DNA of 64,000 nucleotides, from positions 1 to 64,000 of the forward strand of contig CAZFHA010000017.1 of the NCBI GenBank assembly GCA_964518595.1. The letters are read 5' to 3'. Numbering within the stretch: the first letter of the stretch is position 1; every line of letters begins with the position of its first letter. The notes beneath the pieces are model-generated. The model was not told the DNA's origin. It saw nothing but the letters and a program-made list of their open reading frames with translations, and searched no databases. The position numbers were made by a program, and so were the translations under genes. Positions 9,123 through 18,494 of the stretch are shown here, piece after piece. Origin of the DNA: CAZFHA01 sp964518595 (GTDB lineage Bacteria > Bacillota > Clostridia > Saccharofermentanales > Saccharofermentanaceae).

Positions 9123-12100
9123 TTACTTATTAGCCGGAATCTGTCCCGGTTTTACAGCCATTTGAAGATTTACCCTTTCAAAAGCGGCTAAAAGTGCTTC
9201 TTCTCCGCTGATGCCTTGAGATTCTACTGCCGATATTGCCTCTTGCATTTTGCGAAAATCCTTAGGGTAAACCTTCCGGAAATGTTTCTGATGCTGTTCC
9301 CAATTGGATAAAATCTCTTGCGCTCTTGGGCTTTGGGTATACTCATAGTGCTTTTGAATCATTTTCCGGACTGCTTCCACATCCTCAGGATCATCCAGCG
9401 GTAAAATATCAACCATCTCTTGATTACAGTGGTGAGCCAAAATATCCGTTTCATCCCAAACATAGGCCAGGCCACCGGACATACCGGCGGCAAAGTTTCT
9501 ACCCACCTGGCCTAATATCACTACCCTACCACCGGTCATATACTCCAAACCATGATCGCCTACCCCCTCCACTACGGCAGCAAGGCCACTATTACGTACT
9601 CCGAAGCGCTCTCCGGCTCGTCCGTGAATATAAGCCTCTCCGCTGGTGGCACCATAGAAGGCAACATTACCAATAATTATGTTCTCGGCAGCAACCAAAT
9701 CTGCATCCTGATCAGGGAAAATGATAATTTTCCCACCGGAAAGACCCTTACCAACGTAATCGTTGGCATCGCCTTCCAAGCGCAAAGTGATCCCTGCCGG
9801 AATAAATGCGCCAAGACTCTGCCCAGCCGACCCTCTAAAATGAATCAGAATTGTATCTTCTTTTAAGCCTTGAGCCCCATACTTTCTGGTAACCTCACTG
9901 CCTAACTGCGTTGCCGCTGCCCGATTGATATTCTTAATCGGCAGAGACAGTCGCACTGGTTTTCCAGCCTCCAAAGCCGGAGCACATAGGGGTAACAACA
10001 CCCTAAAATCCATGGTTTCTTCCAGTTTATGATCTTGCTTCTGGGTGCAATGCCGGGAAAGAGTCGAGTCCAGTACCGGCATATGCAAAAGAGCCGATAA
10101 ATCAATCCCTTGGGCTTTGCCATGCTTAACGGCTCGGTCCATCCTGAGCATATCAGCCCGCCCTACCATCTCATCAATCGTAGCAAAACCTAGCTCGGCC
10201 ATTATCTCTCTTAATTCTTCCGCAATGAAGCGCATAAAATTCACGACAAATTCTGGCTTACCAGGAAAGCGTTCTCGTAATTTAGGGTTCTGGGTTGCAA
10301 TCCCAACGGGGCAAGTATCCTTGTCACAAATCCTCATCATAACGCAGCCCAAGGCCACCAAAGGACCGGTGGCAAAACCGAACTCTTCTGCACCTAAAAG
10401 TGCGGCTACTGCCACATCCCGTCCGGTCAAGAGCTTACCGTCTGTCTCAACTACAATACGGCTGCGCAAATCATTCAAAAGCAAGGTCTGATGGGTCTCT
10501 GCCAGCCCCAGCTCCCAAGGTAAACCACCGTGTCGGATGCTGGTCTTAGGTGAAGCGCCGGTGCCACCGTCATATCCGCTTACCAAAACTACATCTGCTC
10601 GGCCTTTAGCTACACCGGCTGCTATCGTTCCCACACCCACTTCAGACACCAGTTTCACATTAATACGGGCATATTTATTGGCATTCTTCAGGTCATGAAT
10701 CAGCTCTGCCAAATCTTCAATAGAATAAATATCATGATGAGGCGGCGGAGAAATCAGACCTACTCCAGGGGTAGAGAAGCGGGTTTTGGCTACCCAAGGG
10801 TAAACTTTCTTGCCTGGCAATTGCCCACCTTCTCCCGGCTTGGCACCCTGAGCCATTTTAATCTGAATTTCCTTGGCGTGAATTAAATAATCACTAGTTA
10901 CGCCGAACCGTCCCGAAGCAACTTGTTTGATTGCACTATTCTTAGAATCACCTGTGGGCAAAGCGTTATAACGAGCGGAGTCTTCACCACCTTCACCGGT
11001 ATTACTCTTCCCGCCAATCCGATTCATGGCAATAGCTAGAGCTTCATGGGCTTCTTTACTGATAGAGCCATAGGACATAGCTCCGGTCTTAAAACGCCGC
11101 AGGATGGATTCTACCGGTTCAACTTCGTAAATAGATATAGGCTTAGCGGAGGGAACAAACTCAAGCAGCCCTCTGATGGTACAAAGACGCTGGGTTTCTT
11201 GATTCAAATGGTAACTATATTTTTTAAAGGTTTGGTAATCACCATTTCTAACGGCTTCTTGCAATAAATGAATCGTTAAAGGATTAAAAAGGTGGTATTC
11301 TCCGTCTTTACGCCACTGATATAGACCTCCGGGAGGTAGACCTTTATCCGGTTGATTAGGTGCAAAGGCTAACTTATGACGTGCCTCGGCTTCTTCGACT
11401 ATTTCTGCCAGCCCAATACCACCAATTCGACTGGGGGTATTCTTAAAGTAGGTCTCAATGACAGAAGTAGAGATTCCTACCGCTTCGAAAATCTGGGCTC
11501 CACGATAACTTTGAATCGTAGAAATGCCCATCTTGGATAGAACTTTAACCAGCCCCTTCACAGCGGCCTTCGTGTAATGCATCTCTGCCTCTGAGGAAGA
11601 ACTTTCTGGCAAGCAGCCGCTTTGAAATAAATCCTCTACAGTTGCATAAGCTAAGTAAGGATTAACCGCTGAAGCGCCATAGCCAATCAAAAGAGCAAAA
11701 TGATGAACTTCTCTGGGCTCAGCCGACTCCAGAATTAAGCTAACTTTCTTTCTCTGCCGCTGCTCTGTAAGATACTGATGAAGTCCTGAGACTGACAGCA
11801 ACGCTGGAATAGGCGCCCAAGACGCATTCATTCCTCTATCCGACAATATTAATAAGGTTACACCCTCTTCAATAGCCTGGCTGGCTTGTCTAAACAAGTC
11901 CTCCAGAGCTTGCTTCATAGCCGATTCACCTCCAGCCGCTGCATACAATACCGATAATGTGGCACTCTTAAGACCAGGCTGATCTAAAGCCGCTAAAGAC
12001 AGGAGCTGAGCATTAGTTAGAATGGGATGCGGAATCTTAATCCGCCGACATACATCCGGTCCGGTCTGTAAAAGCTTTCCTTCTGTTCCCAAATACATTT

Positions 12101-13736
12101 CCGTCATGGTAACAATATCTTCCCGTAGGGCATCAATAGGCGGATTGGTTACTTGAGCAAAGAGCTGCTTAAAATAGTTGTAAAGTAATTGTGGCTTATC
12201 CGATAGTACGGCTAAGGGACTGTCTGTCCCCATTGCACCGGTAGGTTCCTGCCCATCTTTGGCCATAGGCAGGATAATTGCACGAACATCTTCGTAGGTA
12301 TATCCAAAGGCCTTCTGCCACTGCTCTAGTTCACCCTCAAGGGCTGGAAGTGCTGCCTTAGCAGAGAGAGAGTCCAGTTCCAACATATTATCTGCAATCC
12401 ATTGACCATAAGGTTCTTTAGAAGCGACTTTAGCTTTAGTCTCTTCATCCGAGATAATACGACCTGCCTCGGTATCAACCACCAAGAGCCGACCGGGAGA
12501 CAAACGTTCTTTGAGAAGAATAGCTTCGGGAGGAATATCTAAAACTCCGGCCTCAGATGACAATACGATCAAGTCATCCTTGGTCACATAGTAGCGAGAG
12601 GGACGAAGACCATTACGGTCTAAAAGAGCACAAATCTTTCTTCCATCGGTGAAAGCCATTGCAGCTGGCCCATCCCAAGGCTCCATTATCATGGCATGGT
12701 ACTCATAGAAATCTTTCTTAACCTGATCCATCGTCGGATTCTTAGCCCAAGGTTCTGGAACCATCATCATGGCAGCATGCTCCAAGCTACGCCCGGATAA
12801 AACCAAGAATTCTAAAGAATTATCAAACATGGCCGAGTCACTGCCATCAGGATTAATCAGAGGAAATATACGTGAAATATCCTCACCAAAAAGTTCACTC
12901 TTGATTTCGGATTGGCGGGCGTGCATAGCATTGATATTGCCTCGAAGGGTATTAATCTCCCCATTATGAATTAAATAGCGGTAGGGATGTGCCCTTTCCC
13001 AGCTAGGAAATGTATTGGTGCTATAGCGTGAATGTACTAAGGCAAGACAAGATTCAAACTCCAGGCTGGCTAAATCAAGATAAAAGGCATCCATTTGTCC
13101 AGCGGTTAACATTCCCTTATACACAATTGTCCGGCAAGACAAGCTGGCAAAATAAAAATAATCGCCTGAATCTTGGTTCGCACCTAAAGTCAACTGCTCT
13201 GAACGCTTACGAATAACATATAATCGACGTTCAAAACTGATTTCTGAGGTGATATCTTCAGATTTACCGATAAAAACCTGAGCAAAATGTGGGCACGCGG
13301 CCTGAGCGGCACGACCTAAAATACTCTCATTCACAGGTAAACTGCGCCAACCCAGTACCTTTTGCCCCTCAGCTTCAATCAAGCGGTTGATCTTATCCTG
13401 ACAACGAGCTCTGGCATCACTCTGTCTAGGTAAGAAGACCATCCCAACTCCATACTCTCCAGCGGCCGGTAATTCAATATCGATGAGTGGACATACATTT
13501 CTAAAAAAGCGATCCGGAATCTGTAGCAGAATACCGGCTCCATCGCCTGTATTCTCTTCACTTCCGGCACCACCGCGGTGGGCTAAGTTAGCCAATATTG
13601 TAAGCCCCTGTCGAATAATAGTATGAGATTTACGCCCCTTAATATCGGCAACAAAGCCAATGCCACAGGCATCATGCTCATATTGGGGACTATATAAACC
13701 AATAGCATCGGGAATTCGGCTGTGGATCTTCTGCAT
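9123..13736 (-). CDS. gltB: Glutamate synthase large subunit
   Basis: This 1537-aa GOGAT large subunit hydrolyses glutamine in its N-terminal amidotransferase domain and channels ammonia to 2-oxoglutarate at an FMN centre. The catalytic Cys24 lies in HDACGIGF and would be exposed by removal of a 23-residue propeptide. The central and FMN-binding synthase domains follow (SYGSISKEAHEALA, VLVSGYDGGTGASP). The 3Fe-4S cysteines are in CVMMRICDKDTC, and a C-terminal GxGxG beta-helix domain completes the protein. I set the start at the ATG at 13736, with GGAGG 7 bases upstream. The alternative upstream starts at 13771 and 13802 overlap or precede the promoter, so they cannot be used from it. Confidence 0.96.
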   Translation of the reverse strand: MQKIHSRIPDAIGLYSPQYEHDACGIGFVADIKGRKSHTIIRQGLTILANLAHRGGAGSEENTGDGAGILLQIPDRFFRNVCPLIDIELPAAGEYGVGMVFLPRQSDARARCQDKINRLIEAEGQKVLGWRSLPVNESILGRAAQAACPHFAQVFIGKSEDITSEISFERRLYVIRKRSEQLTLGANQDSGDYFYFASLSCRTIVYKGMLTAGQMDAFYLDLASLEFESCLALVHSRYSTNTFPSWERAHPYRYLIHNGEINTLRGNINAMHARQSEIKSELFGEDISRIFPLINPDGSDSAMFDNSLEFLVLSGRSLEHAAMMMVPEPWAKNPTMDQVKKDFYEYHAMIMEPWDGPAAMAFTDGRKICALLDRNGLRPSRYYVTKDDLIVLSSEAGVLDIPPEAILLKERLSPGRLLVVDTEAGRIISDEETKAKVASKEPYGQWIADNMLELDSLSAKAALPALEGELEQWQKAFGYTYEDVRAIILPMAKDGQEPTGAMGTDSPLAVLSDKPQLLYNYFKQLFAQVTNPPIDALREDIVTMTEMYLGTEGKLLQTGPDVCRRIKIPHPILTNAQLLSLAALDQPGLKSATLSVLYAAAGGESAMKQALEDLFRQASQAIEEGVTLLILSDRGMNASWAPIPALLSVSGLHQYLTEQRQRKKVSLILESAEPREVHHFALLIGYGASAVNPYLAYATVEDLFQSGCLPESSSSEAEMHYTKAAVKGLVKVLSKMGISTIQSYRGAQIFEAVGISTSVIETYFKNTPSRIGGIGLAEIVEEAEARHKLAFAPNQPDKGLPPGGLYQWRKDGEYHLFNPLTIHLLQEAVRNGDYQTFKKYSYHLNQETQRLCTIRGLLEFVPSAKPISIYEVEPVESILRRFKTGAMSYGSISKEAHEALAIAMNRIGGKSNTGEGGEDSARYNALPTGDSKNSAIKQVASGRFGVTSDYLIHAKEIQIKMAQGAKPGEGGQLPGKKVYPWVAKTRFSTPGVGLISPPPHHDIYSIEDLAELIHDLKNANKYARINVKLVSEVGVGTIAAGVAKGRADVVLVSGYDGGTGASPKTSIRHGGLPWELGLAETHQTLLLNDLRSRIVVETDGKLLTGRDVAVAALLGAEEFGFATGPLVALGCVMMRICDKDTCPVGIATQNPKLRERFPGKPEFVVNFMRFIAEELREIMAELGFATIDEMVGRADMLRMDRAVKHGKAQGIDLSALLHMPVLDSTLSRHCTQKQDHKLEETMDFRVLLPLCAPALEAGKPVRLSLPIKNINRAAATQLGSEVTRKYGAQGLKEDTILIHFRGSAGQSLGAFIPAGITLRLEGDANDYVGKGLSGGKIIIFPDQDADLVAAENIIIGNVAFYGATSGEAYIHGRAGERFGVRNSGLAAVVEGVGDHGLEYMTGGRVVILGQVGRNFAAGMSGGLAYVWDETDILAHHCNQEMVDILPLDDPEDVEAVRKMIQKHYEYTQSPRAQEILSNWEQHQKHFRKVYPKDFRKMQEAISAVESQGISGEEALLAAFERVNLQMAVKPGQIPANK

Positions 13737-13754
13737 ATTTGTGCCTCCGTGATC

Positions 13755-13799
13755 TGCATAATATTTTTCCATTATAGCATTATGCAATTTCACTTGCAA
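13755..13799 (-). promoter_or_regulatory. gltBD promoter with candidate operator
   Basis: On the minus strand TTGCAA (13794-13799), 17 bases, then a perfect TATAAT (13771-13776) place the transcript start near 13764. A perfect 8-bp inverted repeat TGCATAAT / ATTATGCA (13755-13762 and 13779-13786) brackets the -10 box and start point. Glutamate synthase genes are commonly repressed by nitrogen signals, so an operator is plausible. The binding protein is unknown. Confidence 0.7.
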
Positions 13800-13972
13800 C
13801 AAACTTTCATAAATCGAATAAATAATTCTAAATATTCGTATTTAATAGCTTTTTTTGAAATTTTAAAAGCCTAATATTTCATTTGGTTCTTTTCAGATTG
13901 CAACCACTAATTTAATTCTTGCAAGATAATTCAATTATATTCTATCTATGTATGAAAATTGCCCCCAGAATG

Positions 13973-14011
13973 AAAAAACCGATCCCCTCACTTTCAAAGC
14001 AAAGGAATCGG
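13973..14011 (-). terminator. Intrinsic terminator after the ABC-F gene
   Basis: On the minus strand CCGATTCC pairs with GGGATCGG (arms near 13979-13987 and 14004-14011, with one G-U pair) and is followed by six T (13973-13978). It lies 31 bases past the stop of the ABC-F gene and upstream of gltB. Confidence 0.8.
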
Positions 14012-14041
14012 TAAATTTTGAGTTATAGTCTTTTGACAGCG

Positions 14042-15637
14042 TTATATAAATTCCTGTCTTCTTTCTAGGTATTCATCATAGGTCATCCTGCGATCAATCA
14101 TGCCCTCTGGGCGAATCTCAATAATACGATTAGCGATGGTCTGTACGAATTCATGGTCATGGGAGGTAAACAGAAGAGAGCCTTTAAAATCCTTAACGCC
14201 TTCATTAACCGCTGTAATGGATTCCAAATCAAGATGATTGGTAGGATCATCCAGAAGCAGAACATTAGAGCCAGATAGCATCATCCGCGAAAGCATACAG
14301 CGCACTTTCTCACCACCGGACAAAACACTGGCTTTTTTTAGCGCCTCTTCTCCTGAAAAGAGCATTCTACCCAAAAAACCTCGAATATACGTTTCGTTTT
14401 GATCCTTAGAGTATTGTCTCAGCCAGTCTACTAAAGGTAGATCACAGCCGTCAAAGTAAGCACTGTTATCTTTGGGCAAATAAGATCTCGAAGTAGTAAT
14501 TCCCCATTTAAACTCACCCTCATCCGGCTCTATTTCGCCCATGAGAATCTGAAATAAGACAGTGCTGGCAACTTCATCTTCACCCACAAAAGCGATGGCA
14601 TCACCCTTTTCCATGGTAAAACTGATGTTATCCAGTACTTTTCTTTCATTAACAGTTTTAGAAATTCCTCTAACAAACAAAACATCATTACCAATTTCCC
14701 GATCTTGACTAAAAGAAATGAAAGGATAACGTCGGGAAGAGGAAACAACCTCCGGCAACTCCAAATTCTCAAGCAATTTCTTACGCGAAGTTGCCTGACG
14801 AGACTTAGAGGCATTGGCTGAAAACCGGGCAATAAAGTCTTGTAATTCTTTACGACGAGCTTCAACCTTCTTGGTCTGATCCTTGGCTTGCCGCAGTGAT
14901 AACTGGGTATATTCATACCAAAAATCATAGTTGCCTTGAAATAATGTCACCTTAGAAAAGTCAATGTCCACGATATGGGTACATACTTTATTTAAAAAGT
15001 GACGGTCATGGGATACAACTAAAACCGTATTCTCAAAGTTAAGCAAGTATTCTTCCAACCAGCGACAGGAATCCAGGTCTAGATGGTTGGTAGGCTCATC
15101 AAGAAGGAGTACATCTGGGTTGCCAAACAGTGCCTGAGCCAAAAGAACCTTAACCTTTTGTGCACCGGTTAAATCTGACATCTTACTGTCATATAGCTCT
15201 TGAGGCACACCAAGTCCTTGAAGAAGCATTTCTGCATTACTTTCGGCCGACCAACCATCTAAATCAGCAAATTCGCCTTCTAATTCTCCTAAAGCAATAC
15301 CATCTTCATCCGAAAAATCCGCCTTAGCATAGAGGGTCTCTTTTAGGCCGATAATTTCGTAAAGGCGTTTATGTCCCATGATTACTGTTTCACGTAGAGT
15401 AAAATCATCATATTTAAAATGATCCTGCTCCAAAACGGCCATTCTTTCCCCAGGGGTAAGAGTTACCCCACCTTTACTGGGCTCAATTGCCCCAGAAAGA
15501 ATCTTTAAAAACGTCGATTTACCAGCACCATTAGCACCAATAATACCGTAGCAATTACCTTTCGAAAAGCTAATATTAACATCTTCAAACAAGGTTCTTC
15601 CGCCAAAACGCAAGGTTACAGCAGATACATCCAACAT
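14042..15637 (-). CDS. ABC-F family ATPase, YbiT-like, with degenerate second ATP site
   Basis: This 531-aa soluble protein has two ABC domains joined by a linker and no membrane segments, as in ABC-F translation factors that act at the ribosomal E site. The N-terminal sequence and the linker (FIARFSANASKSRQATSRKK) match the YbiT branch. Domain 1 has Walker A GANGAGKST (34-42, Lys40) and LLLDEPTNHLD. Its signature is LTGAQ (156-160) instead of LSGGQ. Domain 2 has GEDEVAST (352-359) where Walker A should be, with Ser358 in place of the invariant Lys, and LLLDDPTNHLD with Asp464 replacing the catalytic Glu. Its own signature LSGGE (439-443) is intact. One composite ATP site therefore looks functional and the other lost. 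Role probably housekeeping rather than drug resistance. Confidence 0.92.
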   Translation of the reverse strand: MLDVSAVTLRFGGRTLFEDVNISFSKGNCYGIIGANGAGKSTFLKILSGAIEPSKGGVTLTPGERMAVLEQDHFKYDDFTLRETVIMGHKRLYEIIGLKETLYAKADFSDEDGIALGELEGEFADLDGWSAESNAEMLLQGLGVPQELYDSKMSDLTGAQKVKVLLAQALFGNPDVLLLDEPTNHLDLDSCRWLEEYLLNFENTVLVVSHDRHFLNKVCTHIVDIDFSKVTLFQGNYDFWYEYTQLSLRQAKDQTKKVEARRKELQDFIARFSANASKSRQATSRKKLLENLELPEVVSSSRRYPFISFSQDREIGNDVLFVRGISKTVNERKVLDNISFTMEKGDAIAFVGEDEVASTVLFQILMGEIEPDEGEFKWGITTSRSYLPKDNSAYFDGCDLPLVDWLRQYSKDQNETYIRGFLGRMLFSGEEALKKASVLSGGEKVRCMLSRMMLSGSNVLLLDDPTNHLDLESITAVNEGVKDFKGSLLFTSHDHEFVQTIANRIIEIRPEGMIDRRMTYDEYLERRQEFI

Positions 15638-15663
15638 ATTTCTTCCCCACTCTCTTTCCTAAA

Positions 15664-15685
15664 AGATCTCATACCTATGGGATCT
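15664..15685 (-). other. Hairpin in the leader of the ABC-F gene
   Basis: AGATCTCATA (15664-15673) and TATGGGATCT (15676-15685) form a 10-bp near-perfect hairpin with one mismatch in the minus-strand RNA. A short T run follows, and it sits between the promoter and the start codon. It could be a weak attenuator or a stability element; no leader peptide is evident. Confidence 0.4.
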
Positions 15686-15704
15686 TACTTTTTATCCGTT
15701 CCTT

Positions 15705-15733
15705 ATGATACCTGTAAATAGCTTTTTTGGCAA
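15705..15733 (-). promoter_or_regulatory. Promoter of the ABC-F gene
   Basis: On the minus strand TTGCCA (15728-15733) and TATCAT (15705-15710) are 17 bases apart. The predicted start is about 60 bases upstream of the coding region and just before the leader hairpin. Confidence 0.55.
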
Positions 15734-15890
15734 AATTTTCTGCCGGAAATAAAGCCTGCAAGCAGAATCCACCTTGAAAGTGACTAATTATTCACTCTTT
15801 ATAAACAAAACTTCGATAGAATAGAACACAGTAGGTCAATTCCAAAATGGAGCAGAGGCTTTTACATCAAGATAATACGAGGAGAACATC

Positions 15891-17051
15891 ATGACTGCAC
15901 CAAAGAAAAAATCCTTCCATAAACCACTACCCCATCACAGTAATCAAATAAAGGGCCGAAGTAAATCCGGTACTTTTCGAAAACCCAAATCTTCGCTACC
16001 ACTCATCAGCGCCTTAGTTCTGGCTATTATTTCAGGCATAATCATTTTCTTACTGTATAACTTTAGTCAGCCCTCGGAAAAAGCCTCCGCGAATAATCTG
16101 CCTCTAACAGCTACGCCGATAAATCTATCTGAACCCTTCACAGAAGATGGGGTTGTTGCTTATACCCAAAAATTAATTTTTTCTTCCGATACAACCCTGC
16201 CCTTAGCCGGAAAAGTAATCATTTTAGATCCGGGTCATGGTGGTCAGGATACCGGTGCCGTATATCCCGCCGAAAATCCGGTCTATGAGGAAGCCGTTTA
16301 TAATTTAAAAATTGCTCAGGCGACCCAAAAAGAATTAGAAAAACAAGGCGCAACGGTAGTCTTACTTCGAAAAGATAATAGCTGGTTAAGCCTTTACAAC
16401 CGCTTAGCACTAACCCATCTCTATGCCTTGCAGTATGCCAACCAAACAGGACAAAATCCTTTTTCAGAGGAAAAAACAGCTGAATTGGTAAAAGAGCTTA
16501 TGGTCTCGATTAAAATTAACACTGATACACAGGAGTCTGGCGGCATGGGCATTATGGCTGGAACTGGTGTAGGCGAGCAATTAGAAGAACTTTTTTCCTT
16601 AGAAAAAGAGCTCAAGGATATGATCTTTTTGTCAATTCATATAAACGCTAATGACGATTCCCAATATCATGGCAGCCAAATGTACTATGTAACGGATGAT
16701 TCGATCATTTCTAGTGAAGCCTCTTTAGTTCAAAATGATCCGCAGTATCAGGATTCTCCTTATTTCCCTCTACGATCGCCCTACTATGGCAGAGATAATG
16801 AAGCCAATCAGAAATTGGCGCAGTGCCTGATTGATGCAGCCACTGCAGTTAATCCCGACCTAATTACCAATATGCCCCGCTCTATTCAAGCTGATAATTA
16901 CGCGGTTTTGCGGGAGCAGAATCTTGTTTCAGTATTGGTTGAGACGGCTTTTCTTAGTAATAGCCAGGACCGAAACTACTTAACCCAGGATGCCGCGCCA
17001 GAGGAGTTGGCACAAGGAATAACCCAAGGCTGTATTGAATATTTTTCCTAG
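15891..17051 (+). CDS. N-acetylmuramoyl-L-alanine amidase (Amidase_3), membrane-anchored
   Basis: This 386-aa protein cleaves the bond between N-acetylmuramic acid and L-alanine in peptidoglycan. A basic 45-residue N-terminus precedes one membrane segment (ALVLAIISGIIIFLLYNF), which anchors the enzyme outside the cell. The zinc ligands are visible: His in ILDPGHGGQDTGA, Glu in YEEAVYNLKIA and His in FLSIHINAND. The catalytic Glu is in VLVETAFLSNSQD. The stretch between the second and third ligands is longer than in typical CwlD/AmiC enzymes, with a roughly 60-residue insertion. GAGGAGAA lies upstream of the ATG. It is divergent from the ABC-F gene and followed by an unrelated SDR gene. Confidence 0.93.
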   Translation: MTAPKKKSFHKPLPHHSNQIKGRSKSGTFRKPKSSLPLISALVLAIISGIIIFLLYNFSQPSEKASANNLPLTATPINLSEPFTEDGVVAYTQKLIFSSDTTLPLAGKVIILDPGHGGQDTGAVYPAENPVYEEAVYNLKIAQATQKELEKQGATVVLLRKDNSWLSLYNRLALTHLYALQYANQTGQNPFSEEKTAELVKELMVSIKINTDTQESGGMGIMAGTGVGEQLEELFSLEKELKDMIFLSIHINANDDSQYHGSQMYYVTDDSIISSEASLVQNDPQYQDSPYFPLRSPYYGRDNEANQKLAQCLIDAATAVNPDLITNMPRSIQADNYAVLREQNLVSVLVETAFLSNSQDRNYLTQDAAPEELAQGITQGCIEYFS

Positions 17052-17199
17052 GAACTATCAAAAAATTGTAATCTCTTAGTCATGTTTTTGCCGGAATTTT
17101 GACCTTTTTTCTGTGTTCCTTTGTGCTAGGATAAAGATAAAGACTAGGATTGGCTGCAAAGCCATTCACAATCGTTTATTCACAGAAAGGATGGTGACT

Positions 17200-18348
17200 A
17201 TGAATATTGCAATCATCACGGGTGCATCCTCCGGCATAGGTGCCGAGTTTGTCCGCCAAATCGTTAGAGAAAGAGGCGTCTATGGAAGCGTCCCCTTTCA
17301 AGAAATCTGGATTATCGCCCGGCGCCAAGATCGGCTGGAAGAACTTAAAAATAGCTTGGAGGATGAGCGGATACGTATTTTCCCCTTAGACATTACCAAG
17401 CAGGAAGACTTGCAAGTAATTAAGAATCAGCTAGTAGCGCCACATCTTCAGATTGGTTTACTGGTCAACTGCGCCGGCTCCGGCTCTATGAGCCAGTTTT
17501 CCGCCGCCCCCTCAGAAGAAATTCGCACAATGTTATCCTTAAACTGCACGGCTCTGGCAGAACTCACTTCAATCTGCCTTCCTTATATGATTCCGAACGG
17601 CAGTCACTCTACCTATGCCAGCGGCCCAAGAATTATTCAGGTAGCTTCCAGTGCCGGTTTTGCACCCCAACCGGGTTTTGCCGCATATGCAGCTTCTAAG
17701 TCTTTTGTAATCTCCTTCTCAAGGGCGCTTCAGGCCGAGTTGAAAGTCAGCAACATCGCTTCTACCGCCGTCTGCCCCGGACCGGTTGCAACGGAATTTT
17801 TTACCGTAGCCAGCCATAATGCTACTGACAAGCCCACGGGCTTCAAGGCACTGTTTACTACCACCGTCGCCCCACTGGTAAAGAAATCCTTAGCAGCTTC
17901 TCGCAAAGGTAAAGCCATGTATGTCCACGGTTTCTCACAAAAAGCTTACCACGTATTGGCTAAAATATTGCCCCATCGTTTTTTAATCTTTATTATGCAA
18001 AAGCTTAATTCACAAGATTCTGCCCCAGAAGAGACGACAACTTTAGCCCCCTCGCTACATCAAGGAGCTGAGAATGAAGTCCACAGTGAAAGTCCTGCCG
18101 TAGAAACCGCTCCTGCTCCCGCTGGAATTCCCGAAGCCGTAGCCCCAGCGAATGAACATATCAGTACAGAAAAGGCACATATTTTTACTTTACCCCACCT
18201 TTTCAAAGACAGTCCCAAGGAAGAGATTTCAGATAGAAATACTTCCGCAGAGACCAATACAACTGACCGCCTAGAGGCTAAAAGAGCCGAAGTAAATACC
18301 TCTGATGAAGCGGCTCAAATTCTGGCACGCTATCGAAAGACCCCTTAA
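17200..18348 (+). CDS. Short-chain dehydrogenase with a long disordered C-terminal tail
   Basis: The first 265 residues or so form a classical SDR: nucleotide-binding TGASSGIGAEF, LVNCAGSG, catalytic Ser in QVASSAGF and YAASK. They end with a basic hydrophobic segment (ILPHRFLIFIMQKL) typical of DltE/YqjQ-like SDRs. The remaining 115 residues are rich in Ala, Pro, Glu, Ser and Thr and look disordered, which is unusual because most family members stop near 260. I start at the ATG at 17200 behind GAAAGGA; an in-frame ATG nine bases earlier is possible. The substrate is unknown. It stands alone and ends in a strong terminator. Confidence 0.85.
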   Translation: MNIAIITGASSGIGAEFVRQIVRERGVYGSVPFQEIWIIARRQDRLEELKNSLEDERIRIFPLDITKQEDLQVIKNQLVAPHLQIGLLVNCAGSGSMSQFSAAPSEEIRTMLSLNCTALAELTSICLPYMIPNGSHSTYASGPRIIQVASSAGFAPQPGFAAYAASKSFVISFSRALQAELKVSNIASTAVCPGPVATEFFTVASHNATDKPTGFKALFTTTVAPLVKKSLAASRKGKAMYVHGFSQKAYHVLAKILPHRFLIFIMQKLNSQDSAPEETTTLAPSLHQGAENEVHSESPAVETAPAPAGIPEAVAPANEHISTEKAHIFTLPHLFKDSPKEEISDRNTSAETNTTDRLEAKRAEVNTSDEAAQILARYRKTP

Positions 18349-18387
18349 TTATCCGAGATGTGAAAGAACTGATAACGCAAATTTAAT

Positions 18388-18470
18388 AGCGCCCTAACCC
18401 TTTTAGCTCAAGCTCGGCAGCCGAAAATACGGATAGCCGGAATGATAAAAAGAGTTAGGGCGCTTTATTT
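18388..18470. terminator. Bidirectional terminator with a structured 55-nt loop
   Basis: AGCGCCCTAAC (18388-18398) and GTTAGGGCGCT (18454-18464) form a perfect 11-bp stem, followed on the plus strand by TTATTTTTT. Internal bases such as CGGC and GCCG can pair within the loop. It lies between the convergent SDR and VanZ-like genes and can serve both. Confidence 0.75.
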
Positions 18471-18494
18471 TTTAGCCCAGAAATAGCTTTGCCC

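Noticed and set aside
13737..13802. Longer N-terminus of gltB
   Set aside because: The upstream starts lie in or before the promoter; the ATG at 13736 gives the normal short propeptide before Cys24.
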